Below, piece after piece: positions 43,284-52,454 of a stretch of DNA of 64,000 nucleotides. Position 1 is the stretch's first letter. Every line of letters starts with the position of its first letter. A program made the position numbers and the translations under genes. The notes under the pieces were generated by a model that was given only the letters and a program-made list of their open reading frames with translations, had not been told where the DNA came from and searched no databases. The stretch comes from Prevotella sp. P6B1 (GTDB lineage: Bacteria > Bacteroidota > Bacteroidia > Bacteroidales > Bacteroidaceae): the NCBI RefSeq assembly GCF_000702825.1, contig NZ_JNKF01000011.1, forward strand, positions 62,001 to 126,000. The letters are read 5' to 3'.

Positions 43284-46200
43284 ATGAAGAACGTGAACTG
43301 GCTCCGATGGCCTTTGGAGCATTACTCGATATCATTGCTCATCGTGGGTATCCTGTTTGTGATGGGCATCTACGGCATGTACATCATGCCGAAGGACGAA
43401 TTCCCCCATGCCACCATCCGTCAAGGGGTGGTTGTGGCTGTGTATCCTGGTGCCACCAGCGAGGAGGTTGAACAGCAGGTGGCCCGTCCGCTGGAACGCT
43501 ATCTGTTTACTTATGGCGAGGTGAACCGTGTTAAAACCACCACGCAGAGTCAGAATGGCATGTGTATCGTGATGGTGAAACTGAACGATGATGTGAACAA
43601 CAAGGACGAGGTGTGGAGCAAAATCAAACACGGATTGAACGGCTTTAAGGCACAGCTGCCCAGTGGTGTGCTGGCCATCGTGGTGAACGATGACTTTGGT
43701 AACACTTCGGCACTGCTCATCGCCATTGAGAGCGACCAGCGTAGCTACCGCGAACTGAAACAGTACAGCGACGACCTGAGCGATCGTCTGCGCCGTATCC
43801 CCTCGGTAGCCAACGTGAAACTGTTTGGCGAACAGAAAGAGCAGATATCGCTCTATATCGATCGCCAGCGCCTGCAGGCCTATGGCATTGGTCAGCAGAT
43901 GCTCTTCTCACGCTTACAGGCCCAAGGCATCACCACCATGAGCGGCGCTATCAGCGACGACGACCAGCAGATACCTATCCACGTTGAGGTTCAGGAGAAT
44001 AGCGAGGAGGAGATTGCCAACCAGATTATCTTCAGCGACCCGGCAACGGGCAAGGTGGCGCGTGTTCGCGATGTGGCGCGTGTGGTGCGCGAGTACGAAC
44101 CCATGTCGAGTCGTATCGAACAGGACGGCCATCCTTGCGTGCTGCTGTCGATGGAGATGACGCCTGGCAATAATGTGGTGCAGTATGGCGAGCAGGTTGA
44201 TAAAGTACTGAAGGAGTTCTGTCAGAACGAACTGCCTGAGGATGTAAAGGTGACTCGTATTGCTGATAAACCCAAAGTGGTGGCTATGAGTGTGAGCGAT
44301 TTCCTACGCGACCTGCTCATCTCTATGGCTATCATTATCCTGGTCATGATGGTGCTGTTCCCCTTGCGTTCGGCCGTTGTGTCGGCTATCACCATCCCGC
44401 TGAGTACCTTCGTCAGTGTGGCTATCATGTATATGATGGGCATCGAGCTCAACATCGTAACGCTGGCTGCACTCATTGTGGTATTGGGAATGATTGTCGA
44501 TAACTCGATTGTGGTCATCGATGGCTATCTGGAGTACTTGGGTAAAGGCTTTAAACCTCACGATGCTGCCATCGAGTCGGCACGTCAGTACTTCATGCCC
44601 ATGCTGCTGGCCACTATCTGTATCTGCGCCATTTTCTATCCGTTCCTGATAACGATGAAGGGCATGTTCCACGACTGTCTGGAGGACTTCCCCGTTACCA
44701 TCACCATCAACCTCATGGTGTCGCTGGTGCTGGCTGTGACGGTGATCCCGTTCTTAGAGACACGTATTATCAAACCGGATAAAGTGAGCGTTGATGGGAA
44801 TGCGATAACTAATTGGGTTCAAAGCACTTATAATAATGTTCTTGATTTTACTTTCGCCCATCCGTGGTTGACGATTTGGGGTGGTATTGGTGTGATTCTG
44901 CTCTCTACGTTGATTGCTCCCACACTGAAGATTCGTCTGTTCCCATACGCCGATCGCGATCAGTTTGCCGTAGAGATATTCCTGCCCGAAGGCAAGGGTT
45001 TGGCCGAGACTGAGGTTATAGCCGATTCAGTACAACATGTGCTTGAAAAGGATGAACGCATCACGAGTATCACAGGTTTCATCGGCTGCTCGTCACCACG
45101 ATTCATGGATGCCTATGCTCCCCAGATGGCTGGTAATAACTATGCCCAGTTCATTGTCAATACCAAGAGTGATAAGGCTACGCTCGCCCTCTTGGCGCAA
45201 TATCAGCCACAGCTGAGCGAGGCGTTCCCCAATGCCTACGTCAAGTTCAAGCGTCTGGACTATCTGGAGGTGAACGAACTGGAGTATCGCTTCTATGGCG
45301 ACAATCTCGACTCGTTGCATGTGGTAGCAGAACGACTGATGGAACGCATGCGAAAGATGCCTGAACTGGAGTGGGTACATACCGACTATCTGCAGCCGTA
45401 CCCCATCATCAACGTCGAACTCGATCCCGTAACTTCGGCGCAGTTGGGCATCACCCGTACTACCGCCCAGTTGGCATTGAGTGCCACTTCAAGCGACTTG
45501 CGTGTGGGGCAGATCTGGGAGGGCAACTACGAACTGCCTATCGTCGTAAAAGACGATACCGATATGACCTTCTCGGATGTGGCTAACCTGGGCATCGCTT
45601 CGCCGGCTTCGCTGGTGTCGGGCGGCCTGCATAGCACCAATTCCACAGTACCTCTGCGCCAGATAGCCAAGGTACAGCCCAAGTGGAGCGAGAGTCGCAT
45701 CATGCATCGTGGTGGCGAGCGTTGTATCACCGTTACTGCCCAGTTTGCGCAGGGGGTGTTTACGGCACCTGTAGAGAAGGAGATTGCCCGTATTATGAAC
45801 GAGGATATTAAGCTGCCACAGGGCGTCCGTGCCGAGGTGGGTGGCGAGATAGAATATGGCGACGAGGCTATGCCGCAGATCTATGGTGGCATCATCATTG
45901 CGATGGTCATCGTGTTTTTCTTCCTGTTGTTCAACTTCAAGAAGTACGGCATCACCACCGTTTGTATGGCAGCCTTGGGACTGATGACGCCTGGCGCGCT
46001 GATTGGGCTTGGACTGATGGACCGTGCTTTGGGACTGACCTCCATCTTCGGACTTATCACGCTGATGGGAATGATTATGCGTAATGAGATTCTTATCTTC
46101 GAGCATGCCAACGACCTGATTAAGAAAGGTGTGCCTGTTAAGCAGGCGGCCTACGATGCTGGTAAGCGTCGCATGGTGCCTATCTTCCTCACCACGGCAA

Positions 46201-46361
46201 CCACTGCCGTTGGTGTGGTGCCGATGATTATCGCCCAGAGTTCGTTCTGGATGCCCGTGGGTGTAACCATCTTTGCGGGTGGCATCGGCTCGCTCATCAT
46301 GGTAGTCACCATGTTGCCGGTAGTTTATTGGAAGGTAAGTTTGAAAAAGGAAAAAAAGTAA
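43284..46361 (+). CDS. RND efflux transporter permease
   Basis: A 1025-residue pump of the AcrB/MexB superfamily with twelve membrane segments and two large periplasmic loops. Recognisable parts are YIMPKDEFPHATIRQGVV at the start, VVLGMIVDNSIVVIDGYLEYL (TM4, with the proton-relay Asp pair replaced in part: IVDNSIVVID), and GMIMRNEILIFEHANDLIKKG near the end. It exports drugs or host compounds by proton exchange. Substrate not readable; the AraC neighbour probably senses it. Confidence 0.93.
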   Translation: MKNVNWLRWPLEHYSISLLIVGILFVMGIYGMYIMPKDEFPHATIRQGVVVAVYPGATSEEVEQQVARPLERYLFTYGEVNRVKTTTQSQNGMCIVMVKLNDDVNNKDEVWSKIKHGLNGFKAQLPSGVLAIVVNDDFGNTSALLIAIESDQRSYRELKQYSDDLSDRLRRIPSVANVKLFGEQKEQISLYIDRQRLQAYGIGQQMLFSRLQAQGITTMSGAISDDDQQIPIHVEVQENSEEEIANQIIFSDPATGKVARVRDVARVVREYEPMSSRIEQDGHPCVLLSMEMTPGNNVVQYGEQVDKVLKEFCQNELPEDVKVTRIADKPKVVAMSVSDFLRDLLISMAIIILVMMVLFPLRSAVVSAITIPLSTFVSVAIMYMMGIELNIVTLAALIVVLGMIVDNSIVVIDGYLEYLGKGFKPHDAAIESARQYFMPMLLATICICAIFYPFLITMKGMFHDCLEDFPVTITINLMVSLVLAVTVIPFLETRIIKPDKVSVDGNAITNWVQSTYNNVLDFTFAHPWLTIWGGIGVILLSTLIAPTLKIRLFPYADRDQFAVEIFLPEGKGLAETEVIADSVQHVLEKDERITSITGFIGCSSPRFMDAYAPQMAGNNYAQFIVNTKSDKATLALLAQYQPQLSEAFPNAYVKFKRLDYLEVNELEYRFYGDNLDSLHVVAERLMERMRKMPELEWVHTDYLQPYPIINVELDPVTSAQLGITRTTAQLALSATSSDLRVGQIWEGNYELPIVVKDDTDMTFSDVANLGIASPASLVSGGLHSTNSTVPLRQIAKVQPKWSESRIMHRGGERCITVTAQFAQGVFTAPVEKEIARIMNEDIKLPQGVRAEVGGEIEYGDEAMPQIYGGIIIAMVIVFFFLLFNFKKYGITTVCMAALGLMTPGALIGLGLMDRALGLTSIFGLITLMGMIMRNEILIFEHANDLIKKGVPVKQAAYDAGKRRMVPIFLTTATTAVGVVPMIIAQSSFWMPVGVTIFAGGIGSLIMVVTMLPVVYWKVSLKKEKK

Positions 46362-46382
46362 AAGAGTAAAAAGGTAAAAAAT

Positions 46383-47789
46383 ATGAGACAGATGATTAAA
46401 ATAGAAGCAAGGTGCAAATGTAAGGTATTAGGTGTTTTACTTTTTAACCTTTTTACCTTTTTGCCTTTATCTGCTCAGCGTGTATTCACGCTGCAGCAGA
46501 TAAAGGATTCTGCTCTGCAAAACAACTTTGCCGTGCGCAGTGCCCGCTACGGAGTTGAGGCTGCCAAGCAGCAGCGTAAGGAAGCGTTTACCAAGTATTT
46601 CCCCAGCGTGAGTGGCACAGGCCTGTGGTTTAATGCCAATAAGGGTATGGCGCAAACCACCATGAATCCCTCTGAATTCATTCCGTCTTCATTAGCCACC
46701 TCGTTGGCTGCATCTTTGCCTGCTGAAGCACTCGCAGCCTTGGGCAATCCCGTCAGTATCTCGATGATGAAAAATGGTACCATCGGCTCGCTGATGGCTG
46801 TACAGCCGGTATTTGCTGGCGGACAGATTATCAATGGCAACAAACTTGCCAAGGTGGGCGAGGATGTCAGCCGTTTGCAGTTACAGCTCTCGGAGAACGA
46901 GGTTGAGAAGACTGCCGAACAGTATTTCTGGCAGTTGGTCTCGCTACAGGAGAAGATGAAGACTGTTGAGGCTGTCGATACCCTGTTGCGCGATATCTAT
47001 AAAGATGTGGATGTAGCTGTGCGTGCTGGTGTGGCTATGCGCAACGATCTGCTGCAGGTACAGTTGCGCCAGAACGATATCCAAAGCCAGCGCCTGAAGT
47101 TGCAGAATGGCATCTCTATCGTGCGTCTGCTGTTGTCGCAATACTGCGGGCTTCGCGACACGTCGTTCACCATTTCCTTCCAAACAGGCTTGTCTGAAAA
47201 AGTTCAAAGTTCCGCTCGGCCGAAGGACGCTTGCTACCAACGGGACGCAAGAATGTTCAATGTTCAATGTTTGCAGGAGTATCAACTCCTGCAAAAGCAG
47301 GTCGAGGCTGCCAATCTGCAGAAGAAACTGGCTGTAGGTCAGAATCTGCCGACCGTTGCTGTGGGTGCTGGCTACAACTACCATAATCTGTTGGAAAACA
47401 ACCACTCGTTCGGGATGGTGTTCGCCACCGTTAGTGTGCCCATCAGCGATTGGTGGGGCGGCTCGCATGCCGTCAAGCGCAAGAAGATAGAGCACCAGAA
47501 AGCCGTTGATCAACTGGAGGATCATACTCAACTGCTCATGATCCGTATGCAGAACGCGTGGAATGGGGTAGAGGAGAGCTTTCAGCAGCTGCTGTTGGCG
47601 GAACGTAGCATCGAACAAGCCACCGAGAATCTGCGACTGAACCGCAATTACTATCGTGCCGGCACCTCGAAGATGAGCGACCTGCTTGAAGCCCAGCTAC
47701 TCTACCAGCAGTCGCTTGACAAGCATACTGATGCCTTCGCCGACTACCAGAATAAGCTTCTGGAATACAAGCAGGCTACTGGTCAGTAA
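46383..47789 (+). CDS. TolC-family outer-membrane efflux protein
   Basis: A 468-residue protein with an unusual signal region (KVLGVLLFNLFTFLPLSAQ) coded by low-complexity T-rich DNA, then the TolC alpha-barrel repeats (VFTLQQIKDSALQNNFAVRSAR; LTQKxx-type hairpins). The loop after SFQTGL is interrupted by about 25 residues, VQSSARPKDACYQRDARMFNV, encoded by repeat-like DNA at 47200-47271. The frame stays open. It completes the RND pump. Confidence 0.88.
   Translation: MRQMIKIEARCKCKVLGVLLFNLFTFLPLSAQRVFTLQQIKDSALQNNFAVRSARYGVEAAKQQRKEAFTKYFPSVSGTGLWFNANKGMAQTTMNPSEFIPSSLATSLAASLPAEALAALGNPVSISMMKNGTIGSLMAVQPVFAGGQIINGNKLAKVGEDVSRLQLQLSENEVEKTAEQYFWQLVSLQEKMKTVEAVDTLLRDIYKDVDVAVRAGVAMRNDLLQVQLRQNDIQSQRLKLQNGISIVRLLLSQYCGLRDTSFTISFQTGLSEKVQSSARPKDACYQRDARMFNVQCLQEYQLLQKQVEAANLQKKLAVGQNLPTVAVGAGYNYHNLLENNHSFGMVFATVSVPISDWWGGSHAVKRKKIEHQKAVDQLEDHTQLLMIRMQNAWNGVEESFQQLLLAERSIEQATENLRLNRNYYRAGTSKMSDLLEAQLLYQQSLDKHTDAFADYQNKLLEYKQATGQ
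47200..47271 (+). repeat. Repeat-like in-frame insertion in the TolC gene
   Basis: The stretch gttcaaagttcc ... gttcaatgttcaatg has a GC-rich middle (gctcggccgaaggacgc, then gggacgcaag) bounded by GTTCAAxG heptads. It lengthens the protein by about 24 residues at a loop between TolC repeats. Confidence 0.5.
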
Positions 47790-47842
47790 AGAATTTTGGG
47801 TACATTTTTCTCTTATATGTCGTTTTTATCAATAAAAAGACG

Positions 47843-47850
47843 TATCTTTG
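47843..47850 (+). promoter_or_regulatory. Promoter -7 box of the GH2 gene
   Basis: TATCTTTG with the predicted start near 47857. It leaves ATG at 47869 or 47884 as possible starts. Confidence 0.6.
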
Positions 47851-47883
47851 TGCCCAAAATTAGTAACAATGACCATAAAATAT

Positions 47884-50169
47884 ATGAAAAGGAACATTTT
47901 TCTTGCCTTGGGGCTTTGGCTCATGGCTTTTGGTGCTTCGGCACAAACACAGCGCCAGCTGTTCGATAATGGATGGAAGTTTACCCACGAGGGTAAGACC
48001 ATCAGTGTAGATCTGCCCCACGATTGGGCTATATCGTATGCTTCTGATCCCACAGCCGAAGCAACCAATGGCACCGATGGTGGTTGGTATCCAGGTGGTA
48101 AGGGCGAGTATCGCAAGATGTTTGCCACCCCCAAGGGCGAGACGGTAGAACTGCACTTTGAGGGTGTGTATCAGAAGGCCGAGGTGTTTATCAACGGACA
48201 CAAGGCTGTGATTGAGCGAGAGCAGAGCGATGATCACATCAGCTCAGCCGAGTGTGAGCAGGCTCGACCGAAGGTCAAAGCTGGTCAGCATGCCTATGGC
48301 TACACGCCATTCACCGTCGATATTACACCTTACTTGCACAAAGACAAGCGCCAGAATGAGGTGCTGGTAAAGGTTGATAACTCAGAGCTGCCCAACTGTC
48401 GTTGGTACACTGGCTCGGGCATCTATCGCCACGTGTGGCTGGTGACAAAAGGAAAGCAGTACATCGACAGAGAGAGCCTATGCGTTACAACGCCCGATAT
48501 CCATACCGTAAACATCAAGGCCGAGGTTGTGATGAAAGATGGCTCGCGCAAACCTGTTTCGAAGACGCTGCATGTAGAGAACCCTCACCTGTGGTCGCCT
48601 GATGATCCTTACCTATACCATACTACTATCGAGGCCGAGGGCGATGTGCTGCCCGTTACATATGGCATCCGTACCATAGAGTATTCTGCCGAGAAGGGCT
48701 TTGTGCTCAATGGCAAGCCTCTGCTCCTCAATGGTGCCTGCGTGCATCATGACGATGGTGTGCTGGGTGCTATGGCCTTCGATGCTGCAGAGATTCGTAA
48801 GGTGCGTCTGATGAAGGATGCAGGCTTTAACCTCATCCGCACCTCGCACAATCCTACCACACGTGCCTTCTTAGATGCCTGCGACTCTATCGGTATGCTG
48901 GTCATCGGCGAAGCCTTCGATGGCTGGCGCACAGCCAAGAAACCCTACGACTATTCTACGCTGATTGATTCTTGCTATCAGGAGGATGTCCGTGCGATGG
49001 TAGTGCGCGACCGCAACCATCCCAGCATCATTTGTTGGAGCATCGGCAACGAGGTAATAGAGCGCAAGGATATCCGCGTGGTACATACTGCAAAACTGTT
49101 GAAGCAGGCTATACTGAAATACGATTCTACACGTCCAGTAACTGAGGCTCTGTGTGCTTGGGACAGTGATTGGGAAATATACGATCCACACTTCGATGTA
49201 CTCGATATCGGTGGTTATAATTATATGATTCATAAGCATGCCAGCGATCATCAGCGCAATCCCAAACGTGTGATGTGGCAGACCGAGAGCTTTCCGCGCG
49301 ATGCTTTCAAGAACTGGAAAGTGGTTCGCGACAATCCATACGTTATGGGCGACATGGTATGGACAGGTCTCGACTACCTTGGCGAGTCGGGTATCGGTCG
49401 TAACTATTACGATGGCGAGACACCTGGCGAAAGCTGGCGCGAAGGTGGTGTGCCCGAGTGGCATGGAGCCTATTGTGGCGATGTGGATATCACTGGTTGG
49501 CGCAAACCCATCAGTCATTATCGCGAGATGTTGTGGAGCGATTCTAAGGATTTGTACATGGCCGTAAAAGAGCCCGATGGCTACCGTGGCAAGATAAACA
49601 TGACATCCTGGAGCGTATGGCCCACTTGGGAGAGTTGGACATGGCAGGGATGGGAAGGTAAGCCCATCGAGGTCGAAGTTTACACCAAGGCGCCAGAAGT
49701 GAAACTGTATCTTAATGACAAACTGATTGGTACTAAGGCAGTGAGCGAGGAAACAGAGTATAAGGCAGTCTTTACAGTGCCCTACGAGGCAGGAACACTG
49801 CGTGCTGAGGCAGGAGGTAAGAGCGTCACGCTGAGCACGGCCGGAGAGCCTGCTCGGCTGCGTCTCACTGCCGACAAGCCTGCACTCAAGGCTGATGGTC
49901 AGGACCTTGTTTACGTCACTGTCGAGGTGGTTGATGCTCAGGGCCGTGTATGTCCTGATGCCGCTATCCCCTGTGAGGCTATCGTCCAGGGCCAAGGCCG
50001 CCTGATGGCTTTTGCCACAGCCGATCTCACAGATCGCGAGCCTAAGACCTCACCCCGTGTCACCACGTGGAAAGGACGTGCCCTACTGGTAGTCCGCAGT
50101 ACCATCAAGAAAGGTAAAACGAAGGTTACTATTAAGAGCGATCTGCCTACGGCAACGCTGTCGATTTAG
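47884..50169 (+). CDS. Glycoside hydrolase family 2 (beta-galactosidase-like)
   Basis: A 761-residue secreted protein with a signal peptide (MKRNIFLAL to FGASAQ). Domains: GH2 sugar-binding (DLPHDWAISYAS), immunoglobulin-like, TIM barrel with ICWSIGNEVI (acid/base Glu) and MWQTESFPRDAF (nucleophile Glu), and a C-terminal Ig-like/DUF4982-type tail. It would cut beta-galactosides or related links from plant or host glycans. ATG at 47869 is an alternative. No SusCD genes are nearby. Confidence 0.87.
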   Translation: MKRNIFLALGLWLMAFGASAQTQRQLFDNGWKFTHEGKTISVDLPHDWAISYASDPTAEATNGTDGGWYPGGKGEYRKMFATPKGETVELHFEGVYQKAEVFINGHKAVIEREQSDDHISSAECEQARPKVKAGQHAYGYTPFTVDITPYLHKDKRQNEVLVKVDNSELPNCRWYTGSGIYRHVWLVTKGKQYIDRESLCVTTPDIHTVNIKAEVVMKDGSRKPVSKTLHVENPHLWSPDDPYLYHTTIEAEGDVLPVTYGIRTIEYSAEKGFVLNGKPLLLNGACVHHDDGVLGAMAFDAAEIRKVRLMKDAGFNLIRTSHNPTTRAFLDACDSIGMLVIGEAFDGWRTAKKPYDYSTLIDSCYQEDVRAMVVRDRNHPSIICWSIGNEVIERKDIRVVHTAKLLKQAILKYDSTRPVTEALCAWDSDWEIYDPHFDVLDIGGYNYMIHKHASDHQRNPKRVMWQTESFPRDAFKNWKVVRDNPYVMGDMVWTGLDYLGESGIGRNYYDGETPGESWREGGVPEWHGAYCGDVDITGWRKPISHYREMLWSDSKDLYMAVKEPDGYRGKINMTSWSVWPTWESWTWQGWEGKPIEVEVYTKAPEVKLYLNDKLIGTKAVSEETEYKAVFTVPYEAGTLRAEAGGKSVTLSTAGEPARLRLTADKPALKADGQDLVYVTVEVVDAQGRVCPDAAIPCEAIVQGQGRLMAFATADLTDREPKTSPRVTTWKGRALLVVRSTIKKGKTKVTIKSDLPTATLSI

Positions 50170-50189
50170 TAAATACTTTTAGTATATAG

Positions 50190-50222
50190 AAGCGTAACTT
50201 CTGATGCCCAGAAGTTACGCTT
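50190..50222 (+). terminator. Terminator after the GH2 gene
   Basis: Perfect 14-bp stem aagcgtaacttctg / cagaagttacgctt with a T run after it, 21 bases downstream of the stop. Confidence 0.85.
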
Positions 50223-50267
50223 TTGCCATTCAGAAGTTATACTTCTGTTTTGATCAGTCTGAGCTGT

Positions 50268-50466
50268 TTATTCACACTATTCATTTATTCACATGTACAA
50301 GAAGGTTTTTGTAATCTGTTTGTTGAAGAATGAAGAATTATATATATTATATATTATATTATAATATAATATATAATATATATAATTTAATACTAACTAC
50401 TCTTCCTACAAAGCTTATTTTGCCAAATCCTTCCTGTACATGTGAATAAATGAATAACGTGAATAG
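50268..50466. repeat. Nested inverted repeat element with 52-bp AT-only palindrome
   Basis: Outer arms 50268-50305 and 50429-50466 pair at 34 of 38 positions. Nearly centred between them, 50336-50387 is a perfect palindrome of A and T only, 26 bp per arm. No gene lies in 50170-50583: this element, the terminator before it and unremarkable sequence after it account for the stretch. Confidence 0.85.
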
Positions 50467-50583
50467 TTTTTTCTATTGTTGGCCAGATAAGTTCTTAGCC
50501 TTGCTAAGCGACAAAGGTCAATGACTTCGATTATTTAGGCATTCAAATCTCATCTTGCGTGCGCCATATGGAATCGTAGTCAG

Positions 50584-50922
50584 TCATCTTACGATCTTTG
50601 CTTTTTGCAGGTTATCGAAGTCATCCCAGAACTCTGCCTGTTCTTCATCGCTGAAGGTGTTCGATGCCATCTCTTTGAGGATTTCATCCAACAGTTGCAT
50701 CTTCGTAACCTGCAGGTCTGGAGCCACATCAATCTGGTAAGTAAGAATATCGCCCAACGAGCCGACGTGAACGTTGGTAATAGCGACCTCACCATTTACC
50801 AACTTAACCTGAATACGTCTATTGGAACCATACTCAGGCTTCGTCTCACGTAGCTTCTGGTACAACGTTGATTCGCTGTACTGCTCAGAATCTACTGAAT
50901 TTATGAGTTCACGTAGTGTCAT
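50584..50922 (-). CDS. Hypothetical protein, 112 aa
   Basis: Not recognised by name. The N-terminus MTLRELINSVDSEQ and the middle RIQVKLVNGEVAITNVHVG look like a small beta-sandwich; the C-terminal 40 residues are helical and acidic. Similar small proteins occur as two-gene units in Bacteroidota. It follows the sugar acetyltransferase gene with a 4-base ATGA overlap and is probably cotranscribed with it. Confidence 0.55.
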   Translation of the reverse strand: MTLRELINSVDSEQYSESTLYQKLRETKPEYGSNRRIQVKLVNGEVAITNVHVGSLGDILTYQIDVAPDLQVTKMQLLDEILKEMASNTFSDEEQAEFWDDFDNLQKAKIVR

Positions 50923-51473
50923 ATAGTCTTTACTACTTTGCAGGGGTTGCCTACTGCAATGGAGTTCGAAGGAATATCTTTCGTCACTACACTACCTGCA
51001 CCTATGGTCACGTTGTCACCAATTGTCACACCAGGCAGGATGGTCACACTGCCACCAATCCATACATTATTGCCAATGGTGACTGGTTCTGCCCACTCTC
51101 TACGGCTGTTGCGCTCCACGGGGTCTGTACTATGGCTGGCCGTGTAGATGCTTACATTAGGGCCGATAAAACAGTCATCTCCAATGGTGACACGTGCTTC
51201 GTCGAGCACGGTGAAGTTGAAGTTGGCAAAGAACCGCTTGCCCACACTAATCTGCTTGCCATAGTCGCAATAGAAGGGCTGGTTAATCAGAATATTGTCA
51301 TCAGCGATGTGTCCCAAGAGACCTTTCAGGATCTCCCTTGCCTCCTCCTTCTCCGACGGGCGCAACAGGTTATAGTCATGGATTATCTCCTTAACTTCCG
51401 TTAGTTCTTCTATCAGCTGCGGGTCAACAGCGGAATAAATTTCGCCCGCTAACATCTTCTCTTTTTCTGTCAT
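50919..51473 (-). CDS. Sugar O-acetyltransferase (maltose/galactoside acetyltransferase type)
   Basis: A 184-residue left-handed beta-helix enzyme: N-terminal Mac domain (MTEKEKMLAGEIYSAVDPQLIEEL), hexapeptide repeats (VTIGDDCFIGPNVSIYTASHSTDP with the catalytic His), GNNVWIGGSVTILPGVTIGDNVTIGAGSVV, and GNPCKVVK at the end. It moves acetyl from acetyl-CoA to sugars. Its start overlaps the end of a degraded frame at 51474-51580. Confidence 0.9.
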   Translation of the reverse strand: MTEKEKMLAGEIYSAVDPQLIEELTEVKEIIHDYNLLRPSEKEEAREILKGLLGHIADDNILINQPFYCDYGKQISVGKRFFANFNFTVLDEARVTIGDDCFIGPNVSIYTASHSTDPVERNSRREWAEPVTIGNNVWIGGSVTILPGVTIGDNVTIGAGSVVTKDIPSNSIAVGNPCKVVKTI

Positions 51474-51580
51474 ATATTTCTTTGTCTTACCAATTCAATT
51501 GCCTCCTTGCCCGTCAAATGCTCGATGTCAAAGCGTATCATTAGCATACGGGCGAAGCCACTCTCTATTTCCTTTTGCAG
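51474..51580 (-). pseudogene. C-terminal remnant in frame with the GNAT gene
   Basis: After the GNAT stop TAA, the same frame remains open for about 37 codons (QKEIESGFARMLMIRFDIEH, then TGKEAIELVRQRNI) up to a TGA that overlaps the acetyltransferase ATG as ATGA. This coupling suggests it is the 3' end of a lost gene that was once translated here. Confidence 0.45.
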
Positions 51581-52186
51581 TTAATCCTTATTTTTATCCC
51601 ATGTCCAATATTTCCTTAATTCTCCAACAATCTCCTCCCAATCCTGTAGGGTGAACGTTCCTGGCCCTATCATCATAATGGTCATCTCCAAGTCGTCCCA
51701 ACAGCGATAGACACTAGTATCGCGGAACCCGTTACGGAGATAGAACTCATGGCGGCGCTGCCTTTGCTCCTTGTTGTCACACTCCTGACGAGGTGACTCC
51801 ATGTCCAGGACACATGACTGTCCCTTATAACGTTCTATCAGTTGATTAAGAATCTTCTGACCAAGACCTTTCCCTCGCAGTTCTTCCTTAATGGCGAAAT
51901 ACCAGTACCAGTTGAGCGGACGGAGCAGCGAAGGCCGTCCGAGCTCGCTCGAGCACGGCTGAGTCGCGACGGACGAAGACGAAGTCAACGAGGGTCTGGG
52001 ATAGACAATCGTAAAGCCGATAAACTCTTCTCCCTCGTAATAGGCTGTGAAGTCAAGATGCATCTCACCAATTAGTCGCACCAAGTCATCCCAGGGAATC
52101 TGTTCTTCCTTGGGGAATGCCGTTTCGTAGAGCTGTTTCAATTGCCCATCGTTAGCATTTTCTGTAGATATCTGTTTCTGAATCAA
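51581..52186 (-). CDS. GNAT-family acetyltransferase with GC-rich insertion
   Basis: A 201-residue acetyltransferase: YYEGEEFIGFTIVY leads into strand 4 and NWYWYFAIKEELRGKGLGQKIL is motif A, then RRHEFYLRNGF. Between them lie about 27 residues rich in Ser, Pro and Arg (PRPSLTSSSSVATQPCSSEL), where family members have only a few, encoded by the GC-rich DNA 51914-51995 with short palindromes. Substrate unknown. Confidence 0.75.
   Translation of the reverse strand: MIQKQISTENANDGQLKQLYETAFPKEEQIPWDDLVRLIGEMHLDFTAYYEGEEFIGFTIVYPRPSLTSSSSVATQPCSSELGRPSLLRPLNWYWYFAIKEELRGKGLGQKILNQLIERYKGQSCVLDMESPRQECDNKEQRQRRHEFYLRNGFRDTSVYRCWDDLEMTIMMIGPGTFTLQDWEEIVGELRKYWTWDKNKD
51914..51995. repeat. GC-rich palindromic insertion inside the GNAT gene
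   Basis: Contains cggacg...cgtccg and gctcgagc palindromes and is much more GC-rich than the surrounding sequence. It adds about 27 in-frame residues. Confidence 0.5.
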
Positions 52187-52264
52187 ATCCTAATAATTCT
52201 CAAATCTTGGCACAAAGATAGCAATAATTCTTCATTTTTTCGTATCTTTACACCCAGATTTAAT

Positions 52265-52454
52265 ATGTTTTGTGAAATGACCCTAGAAGAAGCTATTGAA
52301 GCCCGTCACAGTGTAAGGGCATATAAGGAACAGCCGTTGGCAGAGAATGTAGTCAAGGTGCTAGAAGAGAAAATCGCGGTACTGAACCGTGAGGGTAAGT
52401 TGCATATACAGCTTTGAGATTGGTGCTGGAGAAGTCAACTTTGATTGGGTATGA
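52265..52454 (+). pseudogene. Nitroreductase gene with internal deletion
   Basis: The first 50 residues (MTLEEAIEARHSVRAYKEQP and on to REGKLHIQL) are a clear nitroreductase start. The frame then stops, but a shifted frame resumes at once with the family's C-terminal end, FEIGAGEVNFDWV-stop. Roughly 150 internal residues are missing. Start ATG at 52277 is likely. Its final TGA overlaps the next start as ATGA. Confidence 0.8.

Noticed and set aside
50268..50466. Insertion sequence or MITE
   Set aside because: No target-site duplication or transposase recognised; the inner palindrome is separate from the outer repeat.
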